Shown: one piece after another, positions 22,740 to 31,315 of the stretch
Numbering within the stretch: the first letter of the stretch is position 1
Layout of the letters: every line of letters starts with the position of its first letter
From: Alphaproteobacteria bacterium
GTDB taxonomy: Bacteria; Pseudomonadota; Alphaproteobacteria; SMXS01
Direction of reading: 5' to 3'
NCBI GenBank assembly: GCA_028284945.1
Contig: JANQQJ010000030.1
Span: forward strand, 1 to 38,596
DNA: 38,596 bases
Program-made: the position numbers and the translations under genes
Notes under the pieces: model-generated
Database searches by the model: none
What the model saw: only the letters and a program-made list of their open reading frames with translations
Told to the model about the DNA's origin: nothing

Positions 22740-23909
22740 ATGCATCTGTTAAGAGGCGCCGCTGCGATCGTCGGCGCGGCCGATACTGAAGTTGGTGTCG
22801 TGCCAGACAAGAACCCAACGCAACTATGCGCGCAGGCGATCCATGGCGCGCTCGCTGATGCCGGGCTTAGCCTGGCCGACGTTGACGGGCTCATCACCGC
22901 GAATTCGATGGCTGAACCCTATATGTACCATGCGGAAATGATGGCGGAGTATTTGCAGATATTCCCCCGTCACACATTGAGCCTGGGGGCCGGGGGCGGT
23001 GCGTCCTTTGCGGCGCTTCATCAGGCCGCATCGGCGATTGTGACCGGTATGGCAACCACCGTTGTGGTGGCGATGGCCGATTGCCTGCGAACCGGATTGA
23101 GCCGTGATCAGGCGATGGCCATGCAGTCGGCCAGTGGGCACCCGCAGTTCGAACGGCCCTATGGCCCCACCGTGCCGGCGTTCTATGGCCTGGTCGCCCG
23201 CGCCTATATGAACACCTATGGCACCGGGCCGGAGCATTTCGCTGCTGTTGCGGTCAATGCCCGTGACCATGCGTCCCGGCACGAGGGCGCGCAGATGCGT
23301 GAGCCGATTGCCGTTGAGGATGTCCTGAACAGCCGCATGATCGCCGACCCATTGCGGCTGTTGGATTGTTCGCTGGTGTCAGACGGCGGGAGTGCGGTTG
23401 TGTTGACATCGGCCGAGCTGGCCCGCGACCTGAAGCAGAAACCGGTTTATCTGCTCGGCGCGGGTGAGGGACATAGCTACGAACACATTAGTGCCAGCGA
23501 CAATCTGGTGAGCTCAGGGGCTGCTGATGCCGGCCGCCGCGCCTATGAAATGGCGGGGATGGGACCCGGCGACATCGATGTTGCCGGGATTTACGACTGT
23601 TTCACCCCTGTCGTGCTGATTGAGCTGGAGGATCTTGGTTTCTGTGGCAAGGGCGAGGGGGGCGACTTCGTCGCCGAAGGGAACCTCGGGCTAGGCGGGT
23701 CGTTGCCAACCAACACCCATGGCGGCCTGTTATCGCACAGCCACTCGGGCAATCCCGGGTCGATGTTCGCGCTGTCTGAATGCGTCTTTCAACTGCGACA
23801 GCAAGCGGGCAACCGCCAGGTAGCGGACGCGCAGACCGCGCTGGTGCATGCCCAGGGGGGTATTCTCTCCAGCCATTGTACCGTCATTTTGGGCACTGAG
23901 GTCAGTTAG
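22740..23909 (+). CDS. Thiolase-fold protein (lipid-transfer/SCP-x type) lacking the nucleophilic Cys
   Basis: A 389-residue member of the thiolase superfamily, closest in style to nonspecific lipid-transfer thiolases. Active-site landmarks: the loop that normally reads C-A-S-G is G-A-S-F here (LGAGGGASF, residues 83-90), so the acyl-accepting cysteine is absent; the HGG motif is present (NTHGGLLSHSHSG, near 328). A cysteine near the C-terminus (SSHCTVILG) is retained. Loss of the first cysteine is seen in Ltp2-type acyl-CoA aldolases, which need a DUF35 partner, and a DUF35 gene follows 12 bp downstream. Therefore carbon-carbon lyase activity on an acyl-CoA is a better guess than thiolysis. 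Confidence 0.88.
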   Translation: MHLLRGAAAIVGAADTEVGVVPDKNPTQLCAQAIHGALADAGLSLADVDGLITANSMAEPYMYHAEMMAEYLQIFPRHTLSLGAGGGASFAALHQAASAIVTGMATTVVVAMADCLRTGLSRDQAMAMQSASGHPQFERPYGPTVPAFYGLVARAYMNTYGTGPEHFAAVAVNARDHASRHEGAQMREPIAVEDVLNSRMIADPLRLLDCSLVSDGGSAVVLTSAELARDLKQKPVYLLGAGEGHSYEHISASDNLVSSGAADAGRRAYEMAGMGPGDIDVAGIYDCFTPVVLIELEDLGFCGKGEGGDFVAEGNLGLGGSLPTNTHGGLLSHSHSGNPGSMFALSECVFQLRQQAGNRQVADAQTALVHAQGGILSSHCTVILGTEVS

Positions 23910-23921
23910 GGAGGCGATGAA

Positions 23922-24338
23922 ATGAGTATTCATGAAGGTAAAAATCTGCCGCGCCCCACGCCAGAGACCCAGCCCTTTTGGGATGCAGCCAGGGAGCACC
24001 GGCTGCTGATCCAGCAATGTGCCGACTGCAACACGCATCAGTTCTATCCACGGTCTTACTGTACCAATTGCGGCAGCGGTAATCTTGACTGGGTCGAGGC
24101 GGACGGACGCGCGACAATTGTGAGTTACAGCGTGATCGACCGACCTGTCTCAAAAGCCTATTCCGATCCCAACTCAGCGATTCTTGCGCTCGTTAAGCTG
24201 ACCGAAGGCCCGCAGATGATGACAAACATCGTCGATTGCGACCCTGCGGACATTGCGATCGGCGATCCCGTCACCGTCGTCTTTGAAGATTGGACCGACG
24301 AGATATCGATCGTGAAATTCAAACGGCAAGAAGGCTAG
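23922..24338 (+). CDS. Zn-ribbon/OB-fold protein (DUF35 family)
   Basis: A 138-residue two-domain protein: an N-terminal helix (RPTPETQPFWDAAREHRL), a rubredoxin-like zinc ribbon with C33-C36 and C47-C50, and a C-terminal OB fold (about 60-135; ATIVSYSVIDRP, DPVTVVFEDW). Such proteins bind acyl-CoA and form stable complexes with thiolase-fold enzymes. The gene starts 12 bp after the thiolase stop with an excellent GGGAGG ribosome site, so the two are co-translated partners. Confidence 0.93.
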   Translation: MSIHEGKNLPRPTPETQPFWDAAREHRLLIQQCADCNTHQFYPRSYCTNCGSGNLDWVEADGRATIVSYSVIDRPVSKAYSDPNSAILALVKLTEGPQMMTNIVDCDPADIAIGDPVTVVFEDWTDEISIVKFKRQEG

Positions 24339-24354
24339 ATTTCTCGGGGTAGAA

Positions 24355-24430
<76 letters not shown>

Positions 24431-24436
24431 ACGGGT

Positions 24437-24455
24437 TGACGGTTCTCTACCGTCA
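24437..24455 (-). other. Hairpin ahead of tRNA-Ala
   Basis: TGACGGT (24437-24443) and ACCGTCA (24449-24455) form a perfect 7-bp stem with a 5-nt loop just upstream of the tRNA 5' end. In the precursor it would form a leader stem-loop that RNase P processing removes, or it may help end the FYDLN transcript. Confidence 0.35.
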
Positions 24456-24464
24456 GGGGGCGGG

Positions 24465-24492
24465 ACTATACGCCGCCGCCCCTTCAAATCAA
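24465..24492 (-). promoter_or_regulatory. Candidate sigma-70 promoter of tRNA-Ala
   Basis: On the minus strand TTGATT (24492-24487) and TATAGT (24470-24465) are 16 nt apart, placing the start about 28 nt before the tRNA. A GC-rich inverted repeat (GGGGCGG 24457-24463, CCGCCCC 24476-24482) brackets the -10. Confidence 0.45.
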
Positions 24493-24496
24493 GACG

Positions 24497-24862
24497 CTAT
24501 TTGTTGTCTTCCTTGTCGTCCCCATCAACGGAAACGTCCAGCGCGACATCATCGTCGTCGTCGTCGTCATCGACCTCAAGCAATGAGTCGATATCTTCGT
24601 CATCATCGCCGTCATCGAGATCATCATCGTCGTCAAGGACAGCGAGTTCGTCATCCTCGTCCTCTGCGTCCTCTTCAACCTTGGGCTTGGCCGCTGGTTT
24701 CGGCGTGGGGTCAGGTGCGGTCCGCCGGGGTTTCAGGATAACCTCGGGCTGAAATTCGGCGCCGCAGGAGATGCAGGTGATGGGACTGTCGTTTCCCAAG
24801 TCGTAAAAGCGAGTCGCACATTTCGGGCACTGGCGCTTCGTTCCCAATTCTGGCTTGGTCAC
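24497..24862 (-). CDS. FYDLN acid domain protein (TIGR02300)
   Basis: A 121-residue alphaproteobacterial protein. The N-terminal ~40 residues form a zinc ribbon, C-x2-C and C-x2-C (RQCPKCATRFYDLG, ITCISCGAEF), containing the family-naming FYDLN-type motif, here FYDLG followed by N. The remainder is an extremely acidic tail with long Asp/Glu runs. Function unknown; an RNA/DNA mimic or protein-interaction role is conceivable. The start is GTG 24862, as the family begins TKPELGTKRQCP, with GGAGA upstream. Much longer upstream open frame is ignored because it shows no family similarity. Divergent from aroA. Confidence 0.9.
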   Translation of the reverse strand: MTKPELGTKRQCPKCATRFYDLGNDSPITCISCGAEFQPEVILKPRRTAPDPTPKPAAKPKVEEDAEDEDDELAVLDDDDDLDDGDDDEDIDSLLEVDDDDDDDDVALDVSVDGDDKEDNK

Positions 24863-25017
24863 TCTGAGGGTCTCCGGTTCATGGGCTGGGAAATTCGGGG
24901 CATTCCATTGCCATGAAGCACAGGCCCCTGTCAAAGCCCTATTTGCGCTTTCTGCCGGGTTCTGGTGGCCGCGGTGATGCTGTGATAGAGAAGCGCCGAA
25001 ATTACAACGGACGATCA

Positions 25018-26340
25018 ATGACTCAATGCCGCTCAAATTCCGTGTCTGGCCTTTCGGGCCGGTTTGCCACGCCGGGGGATAAGTCCATGTCGCACCGGGC
25101 GCTGATGCTTGGTGCGTTGGCAGTAGGCGAAACCCGGATTTCCGGGCTTTTGGAAGGCGCTGATGTGTTGGCAACTGCCGATGCGATGCGGGCCATGGGC
25201 GCCCAGATTGAAAGGAGTCCCGACGGAATCTGGTCTGTTCACGGCGTAGGGGTTGGGGGTTTGCGCGAACCGGCTTCAGCAATTGATATGGGGAACTCGG
25301 GCACCGGTGTTCGGCTTCTCATGGGACTGGTCGCGAGCCAGCCTATACGTGCCGTTTTCGTCGGCGATGAGTCGCTTTCACGCAGGCCGATGGAGCGGGT
25401 CATGAAGCCACTGCGCCAGACAACTGCGCAGTTCACCGCCGCAGAAGGCGGTTGCCTGCCTATTACTGTTGAGGGCGCGATCAATCCACTACCCCTCGAC
25501 TACGAGGTCCCGGTGCCGTCGGCGCAAGTCAAGTCGGCGGTGTTGCTTGCAGGGCTTAATACGCCTGGCACGACGTCTGTCCTGGAACGGGAGGCGACTC
25601 GTGACCATACGGAGAACATGCTGCGCCACTTTGGCGTTGACGTTCAGGTCGAGGATGCCAGTGCAGGCCGAAGAATTTCGCTGACTGGCCCTGCAGAACT
25701 ATCCCCGGCATCTGTCGCAGTGCCAGGCGACCCGTCGTCTGCGGCATTTCCATTGGTAGCGGCGGTGATTACCCCAGGCTCTGACCTGACAATGACAGGC
25801 GTCCTGATCAACCCTCTTCGTGCCGGTCTTTTCGACACTTTACGCGAGATGGGGGCCGATCTCAGTTTCGACAACGAGCGGGTGGAAGGTGGTGAAAAGG
25901 TTGCCGATATCCGCGCCCGCTTCAGCCGGCTAAAGGGGGTTACCGTCCCGGCTTACCGTGCCCCTAGCATGATCGATGAGTTTCCCATCCTGGCGATCGC
26001 GGCCGCATGTGCTGAAGGGACGACGGAAATGGATGGGTTAGCGGAGCTGCGGGTCAAGGAGTCTGATCGCTTGGCTGCGGTTGCAACCGGGCTCTCGGCG
26101 AACGGCGTGCGCGTCGAAGAATTCGAAGCCGGCCTTACCGTTCATGGGGCTGGTGGGCTGGTGCCGGGGGGTGGCTTCGTCGAGACCTTCATGGATCACC
26201 GGATTGCCATGGCTTTCCTCGTGCTGGGCTGTGCCGCAGCAAACCCTGTGACCATTGATGAAGCCGAAATGATCGCAACCTCTTTTCCAGATTTTGAAGC
26301 GCTGATGACGAAGGCGGGTGCCAGTCTGGAGCGCGGGTGA
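25018..26340 (+). CDS. aroA: 3-phosphoshikimate 1-carboxyvinyltransferase (EPSP synthase)
   Basis: Sixth step of the shikimate pathway: joins phosphoenolpyruvate to shikimate-3-phosphate. The 440-residue product has PGDKSMSHR (19-27), [11 protein letters not shown] (91-101), [13 protein letters not shown], the APSMIDEFP catalytic Asp region, and [10 protein letters not shown]. The sequence follows the class II (CP4-like) pattern. At the position where CP4 carries Ala (GNAAT) this enzyme has glycine G95 (GNSGT), the ancestral, herbicide-sensitive residue. ATG 25018 is chosen over the frame opening at 24913. It overlaps cmk by 4 bp (GTGA). Confidence 0.97.
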   Translation: MTQCRSNSVSGLSGRFATPGDKSMSHRALMLGALAVGETRISGLLEGADVLATADAMRAMGAQIERSPDGIWSVHGVGVGGLREPASAIDMGNSGTGVRLLMGLVASQPIRAVFVGDESLSRRPMERVMKPLRQTTAQFTAAEGGCLPITVEGAINPLPLDYEVPVPSAQVKSAVLLAGLNTPGTTSVLEREATRDHTENMLRHFGVDVQVEDASAGRRISLTGPAELSPASVAVPGDPSSAAFPLVAAVITPGSDLTMTGVLINPLRAGLFDTLREMGADLSFDNERVEGGEKVADIRARFSRLKGVTVPAYRAPSMIDEFPILAIAAACAEGTTEMDGLAELRVKESDRLAAVATGLSANGVRVEEFEAGLTVHGAGGLVPGGGFVETFMDHRIAMAFLVLGCAAANPVTIDEAEMIATSFPDFEALMTKAGASLERG

Positions 26341-26963
26341 TTATTGCCATCGATGGGCCCTCGGCGGCCGGTAAGGGCACCCTGGCCAAAGGGCTGGCGG
26401 CGCATTTCGGCCTGCCGCATCTGGATACGGGCGCGCTCTACCGAGCGGTAGCGCTCAGGGTGCTTGATGCCGGTGGAGACCCAGGTGACGAGAGTGCTGC
26501 GGTTCAGGCCGCGCAAGGGCTTGCGTTGGAAAACCTGACGGACCCTAGGTTACGAGACGAAGCGACGGGTTCCGCTGCATCGAGGGTTGCAGCGATTCCA
26601 GCGGTACGCGAGGTATTGGTGGCATTTCAGAGAGACTTTGCCGGCCAGCCGGGGGGCGCGGTTTTGGATGGGCGCGACATTGGCACGGTTATCTGTCCCG
26701 ATGCGGACGTGAAGCTCTTCGTAAGCGCTTCACCTGCGGCACGGGCAGAGCGCCGGGCGCTTGAGATGAAGGCCAAGGGTCAACCCGCTGACGTGGCGGA
26801 AATCGAGCGTGATATCGCCCGGCGCGATGAACGTGATTCGAATCGGGCGCAGTCACCGCTAAAACCCGCAGAAGACGCGCACTTGCTCGATACGACGAAT
26901 TTGGATATAGAGGCGGCGCTTATGGCGGCGATCGCCATCGTGCAGGCCTGCCGCACGCCCTAG
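26337..26963 (+). CDS. cmk: Cytidylate kinase
   Basis: Phosphorylates CMP and dCMP with ATP. The 208-residue product has the P-loop GPSAAGKGT (7-15), the CMP-site [21 protein letters not shown] and the lid [13 protein letters not shown] with its conserved arginines and serine. The start codon is GTG within the aroA stop (GTGA overlap), so the two are translationally coupled. Followed by rpsA after 59 bp, the standard proteobacterial order. Confidence 0.97.
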   Translation: MIIAIDGPSAAGKGTLAKGLAAHFGLPHLDTGALYRAVALRVLDAGGDPGDESAAVQAAQGLALENLTDPRLRDEATGSAASRVAAIPAVREVLVAFQRDFAGQPGGAVLDGRDIGTVICPDADVKLFVSASPAARAERRALEMKAKGQPADVAEIERDIARRDERDSNRAQSPLKPAEDAHLLDTTNLDIEAALMAAIAIVQACRTP

Positions 26964-27022
26964 AGGCAGGAAGACCGCGGGACAAAACCACGCGGCCGGA
27001 AATAGAATACTTAGGAGCATTA

Positions 27023-28795
27023 ATGTCCGACGCGACAGTTGCGGGCGCTGGCAGCGCCCTTCGTGATGAATTTGCCGCCCTTTTAGATGAATCATTCGGG
27101 AAACGGGACGCCATAGAGGGTTCCGTAATCACCGGTAAGGTCGTTGGAATCGAAAATGACCTGGCGATCATCGATGTGGGTTTGAAGGCTGAAGGCCGTG
27201 TGCCGCTGCATGAATTTGCGCCGCAGGGTCAAGAAGCCGAAATCAGCGTCGGTGACGACGTTGAAGTCTATCTTGAACGGATGGAAAACGCGCTGGGTGA
27301 GGCTGTTATCAGCCGCGAACGCGCGCGCCGTGAAGAGGCCTGGGACCGGCTTGAGAATGCCGCAGATGGCAGCTCACGCGTTGAAGGGGTGATCTTCGGA
27401 CGCGTCAAAGGCGGGTTCACTGTCGATTTGGATGGTGCTGTTGCGTTCCTGCCGGGCAGTCAGGTTGATATCCGCCCGGTACGCGACATCGCGCCGCTGA
27501 TGGGGATCCCTCAGCCGTTCCAGATTCTCAAGATGGACCGCCGCCGCGGCAACATCGTTGTTTCACGCCGGGCCGTTCTGGAAGAGACACGGGCCGAACA
27601 GCGCACCGAATTGCTGGCCGATCTGCACGAAGGCCAGGTGCTTGAGGGCGTGGTCAAGAACATCACCGATTATGGCGCGTTTGTTGACCTGGGTGGCATT
27701 GATGGCCTGCTTCACGTGACCGACATGTCGTGGCGCCGGATCAATCACCCGACCGAGGTCGTCAACATTGGCGAGACCCTTAACGTTCAGGTGATCAAGG
27801 TTAACCCGGAAACCCAGCGCATCAGCCTTGGCATGAAGCAGCTGGAAGCCGATCCCTGGGATAGCATCGAGGCGAAGTATCCGGTCCGCACGACCTTTAC
27901 CGGCCGTGTCACCAACATCACCGACTATGGCGCTTTTGTTGAACTGGAGCCCGGTGTTGAAGGCCTGGTTCACGTCTCTGAGATGAGCTGGACCAAGAAG
28001 AACGTCCATCCGGGCAAGATCGTGTCGCAAAGCCAGGAAGTCGACATCATGATTCTGGATGTCGATCCGGCCAAGCGCCGCATCAGCCTGGGTCTCAAGC
28101 AGGTTCAGGACAATCCGTGGGATACCTTCGCAGCCAGCCATCCGGAAGGCACCGAGGTGGAAGGCCAGGTCAAGAACATCACCGAATTCGGTCTGTTCAT
28201 CGGCCTCGAAGACGATCTCGACGGTATGATCCATCTGTCGGATCTGGACTGGAACCGCAGTGGCGACGAGGTCCTGCAGGAATACAAGAAGGGCGACACC
28301 GTCAGGGCCGTCATTCTGGACGTCGATGTTGAAAAAGAGCGCATCGGTCTGGGCATCAAGCAGCTCAGCGAGGATCCGTTCGCCTCTGTTGCCGGCATGA
28401 AGCGCGGTGAAATCGTAACCTGTACGGTGACCGCAGTTCAGGAACCCGGCCTTGAAGTCACCTTCGGCGATTCCGAATATCCGGGTTATATCCGCCGCGG
28501 CGACCTCGCGCGTGATCGCGGTGATCAGCGTCCGGACCGGTTCGCCCCGGGCGACAAGGTCGACGCCATGGTCACCAATATGGACCGCTCGTCCCGGCGC
28601 GTCGCCTTGTCGATCAAGGCGCTGGAGATCCAGGAAGAGAAGCAGGCCGTCGAGCAGTATGGTTCGACCGATGCGGGCGCCAGCCTTGGCGACATTCTGG
28701 GCGCGGCCATGGACAAGGCGCGTGGTGACGCTGCCCCAGAGGGTGGTGACGCGGAAACCTCAGAGTCAGATGCCGGTGAGGACGACAAGAAATAG
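27023..28795 (+). CDS. rpsA: 30S ribosomal protein S1
   Basis: Binds mRNA at the ribosome and aids initiation on structured leaders. The 590-residue product has six S1 domains at about 35-100, 118-184, 205-275, 290-362, 377-448 and 464-532; domains 3 to 5 share the closely repeated core VKNITDYGAFVDL / VTNITDYGAFVEL / VKNITEFGLFIGL. The C-terminal ~40 residues are acidic. AGGAG is 6 nt before ATG. A CCGCG/CGCGG stem (26975-26995) lies in the leader, where S1 is known to control its own synthesis in other bacteria. Confidence 0.97.
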   Translation: MSDATVAGAGSALRDEFAALLDESFGKRDAIEGSVITGKVVGIENDLAIIDVGLKAEGRVPLHEFAPQGQEAEISVGDDVEVYLERMENALGEAVISRERARREEAWDRLENAADGSSRVEGVIFGRVKGGFTVDLDGAVAFLPGSQVDIRPVRDIAPLMGIPQPFQILKMDRRRGNIVVSRRAVLEETRAEQRTELLADLHEGQVLEGVVKNITDYGAFVDLGGIDGLLHVTDMSWRRINHPTEVVNIGETLNVQVIKVNPETQRISLGMKQLEADPWDSIEAKYPVRTTFTGRVTNITDYGAFVELEPGVEGLVHVSEMSWTKKNVHPGKIVSQSQEVDIMILDVDPAKRRISLGLKQVQDNPWDTFAASHPEGTEVEGQVKNITEFGLFIGLEDDLDGMIHLSDLDWNRSGDEVLQEYKKGDTVRAVILDVDVEKERIGLGIKQLSEDPFASVAGMKRGEIVTCTVTAVQEPGLEVTFGDSEYPGYIRRGDLARDRGDQRPDRFAPGDKVDAMVTNMDRSSRRVALSIKALEIQEEKQAVEQYGSTDAGASLGDILGAAMDKARGDAAPEGGDAETSESDAGEDDKK

Positions 28796-28840
28796 TCGAT
28801 TACCGTTTCCGGCCTGAGCTGGAAAAATTTGCAAAAGCTT

Positions 28841-28876
28841 GCCCCCTGGCCTGTTCTCAGGTTGGGGGGCTTACTT
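28841..28876 (+). terminator. Intrinsic terminator after rpsA
   Basis: GCCCCC (28841-28846) pairs with GGGGGC (28865-28870), with an inner CCTG/CAGG stem (28850-28861), followed by TTACTTT. It is 46 nt beyond the rpsA stop and separates it from sppA. Confidence 0.65.
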
Positions 28877-28923
28877 TATGATGCCATTGTGTTTCTTTGC
28901 GTGGCCGGTAACGGAGAATCTGG

Positions 28924-29826
28924 ATGACGGTCGATGTTGATGCGCTGATTGATCGCCGCAAAATGAAGCGTCGGCTTTTGTTTTGGCGGCTCGCTGCTGT
29001 AGCGCTGTTGCTTGTACTGGTCATTGCCCTTGTTGGCGGCGATCGGGGCGATAGCGGCCCGCGCATTGCCAGGGTCTCCGTCGATGGAATCATTGTTGGC
29101 GATGTCCAGCGGGATCAGATGCTTGAAGACATTGCCTATGATCCTGACGTTCAGGCCGTCCTGCTCTCTATCGATAGCCCGGGCGGTACGGCTGTCGGAT
29201 CGGAAGTGCTGTACAAGAAGCTGCGCGTTATTGCTGCTGAAAAACCCGTCGTTGCGACCATTCGCTCGGTCGCGGCTTCGGGTGGTTATATTGCCGCACT
29301 CGCCTCTGAACACATTGTTGCCAACGAAAACTCCGTGACGGGATCGATTGGCGTGATCTTCCAGATTCCGGAATTTTCCGGCTTGCTGGAGGACATCGGC
29401 GTGACCGTGAACGAAGTCAAAAGTGGCACGCTAAAAGGTGGCCCGTCGCCCTATAAGCCGATGAGCGATGAAACGAGGGCGGAATTGGAGGGCATGGTCG
29501 AAGATGCCTTCATCTGGTTCAAGGACCTTGTGCAGGAGCGGCGCGGTTTGTCGGATGAACAGCTCGTCGTGGTCAGCGATGGCCGTGTTTTTTCGGGCAG
29601 GCAGGCGGCAGCCAATGGGCTGATTGATCAGCTGGGGGGCGAAACCGAAGCACTGGCCTGGCTTGAGGATACATATGGCATCGCCGATGATATCCCGGTG
29701 ATCGATGTAGAACCGATCGAAGACCTGCCATTCCTAGCGCAAACAATGGCTTGGATCACGGGAGACGCGTATTTCGCCGATCGGCTTTCGCTTGACGGGT
29801 TGTTGACCCTCTGGCACGCTCATTAA
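28924..29826 (+). CDS. sppA: Signal peptide peptidase SppA (short form)
   Basis: Membrane-bound serine protease that degrades leftover signal peptides. The 300-residue product is the short, single-domain form. One N-terminal membrane helix (about 19-37) is followed by the protease domain. The catalytic dyad is S119 (SVAASGGYIA) and K171 (SGTLKGGPSPYKPM), both in the expected spacing for this S49 group, and DSPGG marks the oxyanion region. It lies between the rpsA terminator and ihfB, an arrangement common in alphaproteobacteria. Confidence 0.95.
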   Translation: MTVDVDALIDRRKMKRRLLFWRLAAVALLLVLVIALVGGDRGDSGPRIARVSVDGIIVGDVQRDQMLEDIAYDPDVQAVLLSIDSPGGTAVGSEVLYKKLRVIAAEKPVVATIRSVAASGGYIAALASEHIVANENSVTGSIGVIFQIPEFSGLLEDIGVTVNEVKSGTLKGGPSPYKPMSDETRAELEGMVEDAFIWFKDLVQERRGLSDEQLVVVSDGRVFSGRQAAANGLIDQLGGETEALAWLEDTYGIADDIPVIDVEPIEDLPFLAQTMAWITGDAYFADRLSLDGLLTLWHAH

Positions 29827-29883
29827 TGGATTAGCGTGGCCTCGAGGGGTGGCCGTGCGTCCTCGACCCAGGGGGTGTGTCGA

Positions 29884-30162
29884 GTGATTAAGTCAGAACT
29901 GGTTCAAAAGCTCGCGGAAGAGAATCCGCATCTTTACCACCGTGCAGTGGAACGTATCGTATCGACGATATTTGACGAGATCGCCAATGCGCTGGCGCAT
30001 GGAGATCGCGTGGAATTGCGCGGTTTCGGGGCGTTTTCGGTGAAACAGCGCCCGGCGCGCGTCGGCCGCAATCCGCGTACCGGCGAAGCGGTGCATGTGC
30101 CCGCCAAGGCCGTACCGTTCTTCAAGACCGGCAAGGAACTGCGCGAGCGCTTGAACAAATAG
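29884..30162 (+). CDS. ihfB: Integration host factor subunit beta
   Basis: DNA-bending protein that pairs with IhfA and is needed for sigma-54 promoters and recombination. The 92-residue product starts at GTG 29884 ([16 protein letters not shown]), giving the standard length; the frame upstream to 29836 adds only 16 unmatched residues. The DNA-contacting beta arm is seen as [23 protein letters not shown] with the minor-groove proline, followed by [17 protein letters not shown]. 57 bp after sppA. Confidence 0.96.
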   Translation: MIKSELVQKLAEENPHLYHRAVERIVSTIFDEIANALAHGDRVELRGFGAFSVKQRPARVGRNPRTGEAVHVPAKAVPFFKTGKELRERLNK

Positions 30163-30216
30163 GTTTTTTCAAATCGTAGCGTTGCGAGTCGGCGTCACTC
30201 GCGATAGGTTCCGCGC

Positions 30217-30522
30217 GTGCGTCGGATAAAGCTCATTATTGTCGTGCCCATCGCAATCATTGTGATTGCGCTTTCCGTTTCTAATCGACAAGACGTGGTG
30301 ATCAACCTGTGGCCGCTGCCCTGGACGATTGACGTGCCGCTTTACATGCTGGGTTTCTTGCTATTCGCCGCAGGCGCGCTGACCGGCGGGCTGGCTGTCT
30401 GGTCGTCCCGCATGCGCCGGAACCGGCGTCTCCGCAAGGCGCATGAACAACACAAGCCTGCGCCGCCTGTCGATTCCGAAACACCCCCATCGTCCGCTCC
30501 CCCCATGCTGAGGTCATCATGA
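30217..30522 (+). CDS. LapA-domain (DUF1049) inner-membrane protein
   Basis: A 101-residue membrane protein with two hydrophobic helices (about 5-22 and 40-63) around the family signature SNRQDVVINLWPLPWTIDVPLY, then a basic cytoplasmic segment and a Pro-rich tail. In E. coli LapA helps control LPS assembly through LpxC turnover; here the paralogue's role is unproven. The start is GTG. The stop overlaps the pyrF start (ATGA). Confidence 0.85.
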   Translation: MRRIKLIIVVPIAIIVIALSVSNRQDVVINLWPLPWTIDVPLYMLGFLLFAAGALTGGLAVWSSRMRRNRRLRKAHEQHKPAPPVDSETPPSSAPPMLRSS

Positions 30523-31232
30523 ACACACACAATCCTGTCTTTTGTGCACTCGATACATCCGAACTCGCGGTCGCCATCAAATGGGCAAATCACCTGATGG
30601 GATCAGTGGGTGGCATGAAGCTAGGGCTGGAATTCTTTGGTGCGCAAGGACCGGCCGGGGTGAGGGCGGTGGCCGATACCGGTATGCCGATTTTCCTCGA
30701 TCTGAAATTCCACGATATTCCTCAAACTGTGGCTGGTGCGATTTCGTCGGTGACTCCAATGGGACCGGCCTTCATCACCATTCATACCCAGGGCGGACGC
30801 GCCATGATGGAGGCTGCGGCAGAGGCAGCAACGAAAGCCGCGCAGGCCGCGGGCGTCAACCGGCCTAACCTACTGGGTGTCACCGTGCTGACCAGCCTGG
30901 ATGAAGGCGATCTGGGCTCTATCGGGGTCGAAAGCCAGATGCAGGATCAAGTGATCCGGTTGGCCGAATTGGCCCAACAAAGTGGACTGGACGGCATTGT
31001 GTGTTCGCCGCTTGAAATTGCCGCGGTCCGCCAAGCTTGCGGGCCTGACCTGACCCTTATGGTTCCGGGTATCCGCCCGGCAGGCGTGGGTGTCGGCGAC
31101 CAGAAGCGAGTCATGACGCCTGAACAGGCGCTGGCTGCTGGGGCAAATCATCTGGTCATTGGCCGTGCCATTACCGGCGCCGACGACCCAGCCGCTGCCG
31201 CCCAGGCGATTGCGACGGCGATTGCTGCCTGA
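30519..31232 (+). CDS. pyrF: Orotidine 5'-phosphate decarboxylase
   Basis: Last step of UMP synthesis. The 237-residue TIM barrel has the catalytic array D61-x-K63-xx-D66 (FLDLKFHDIPQT), the phosphate-gripping loop VPGIRPAG and the final GRAITGA motif. It overlaps the lapA-like gene by 4 bp and is followed 83 bp later by trpF behind a new promoter. Confidence 0.97.
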   Translation: MNTHNPVFCALDTSELAVAIKWANHLMGSVGGMKLGLEFFGAQGPAGVRAVADTGMPIFLDLKFHDIPQTVAGAISSVTPMGPAFITIHTQGGRAMMEAAAEAATKAAQAAGVNRPNLLGVTVLTSLDEGDLGSIGVESQMQDQVIRLAELAQQSGLDGIVCSPLEIAAVRQACGPDLTLMVPGIRPAGVGVGDQKRVMTPEQALAAGANHLVIGRAITGADDPAAAAQAIATAIAA

Positions 31233-31262
31233 CAAGGCTGCTGAACAAAGCAACGCCGCCTA

Positions 31263-31290
31263 TTGCTCTTGTAAAGCCAACCCCTATATT
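31263..31290 (+). promoter_or_regulatory. Candidate promoter of the trpF-trpB-trpA-accD-folC operon
   Basis: TTGCTC (31263-31268, 3 of 6) and TATATT (31285-31290, 5 of 6) are 16 nt apart, about 26 nt before trpF. No leader peptide or trp attenuator is visible in the 83-bp gap. Confidence 0.45.
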
Positions 31291-31315
31291 CCCGTGATCT
31301 CTCGCGGGGCCCCCT

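Noticed and set aside
22514-22897. 127-codon minus-strand frame across the cupin-thiolase gap
   Set aside because: Mostly antisense to two real genes, with no ribosome site and biased composition.
24501-24752. Poly-serine open frame on the plus strand
   Set aside because: It is the reverse complement of the Asp/Glu tail of the FYDLN protein.
24863-25282. Upstream extension of the FYDLN frame to 261 residues
   Set aside because: The extra part overlaps aroA on the other strand and has no similarity; GTG 24862 gives the family N-terminus.
29812-29830. Second sigma-54-like site at TGGCACGCTCATTAA
   Set aside because: The -24 half matches but the -12 lacks GC and it lies at the end of sppA.
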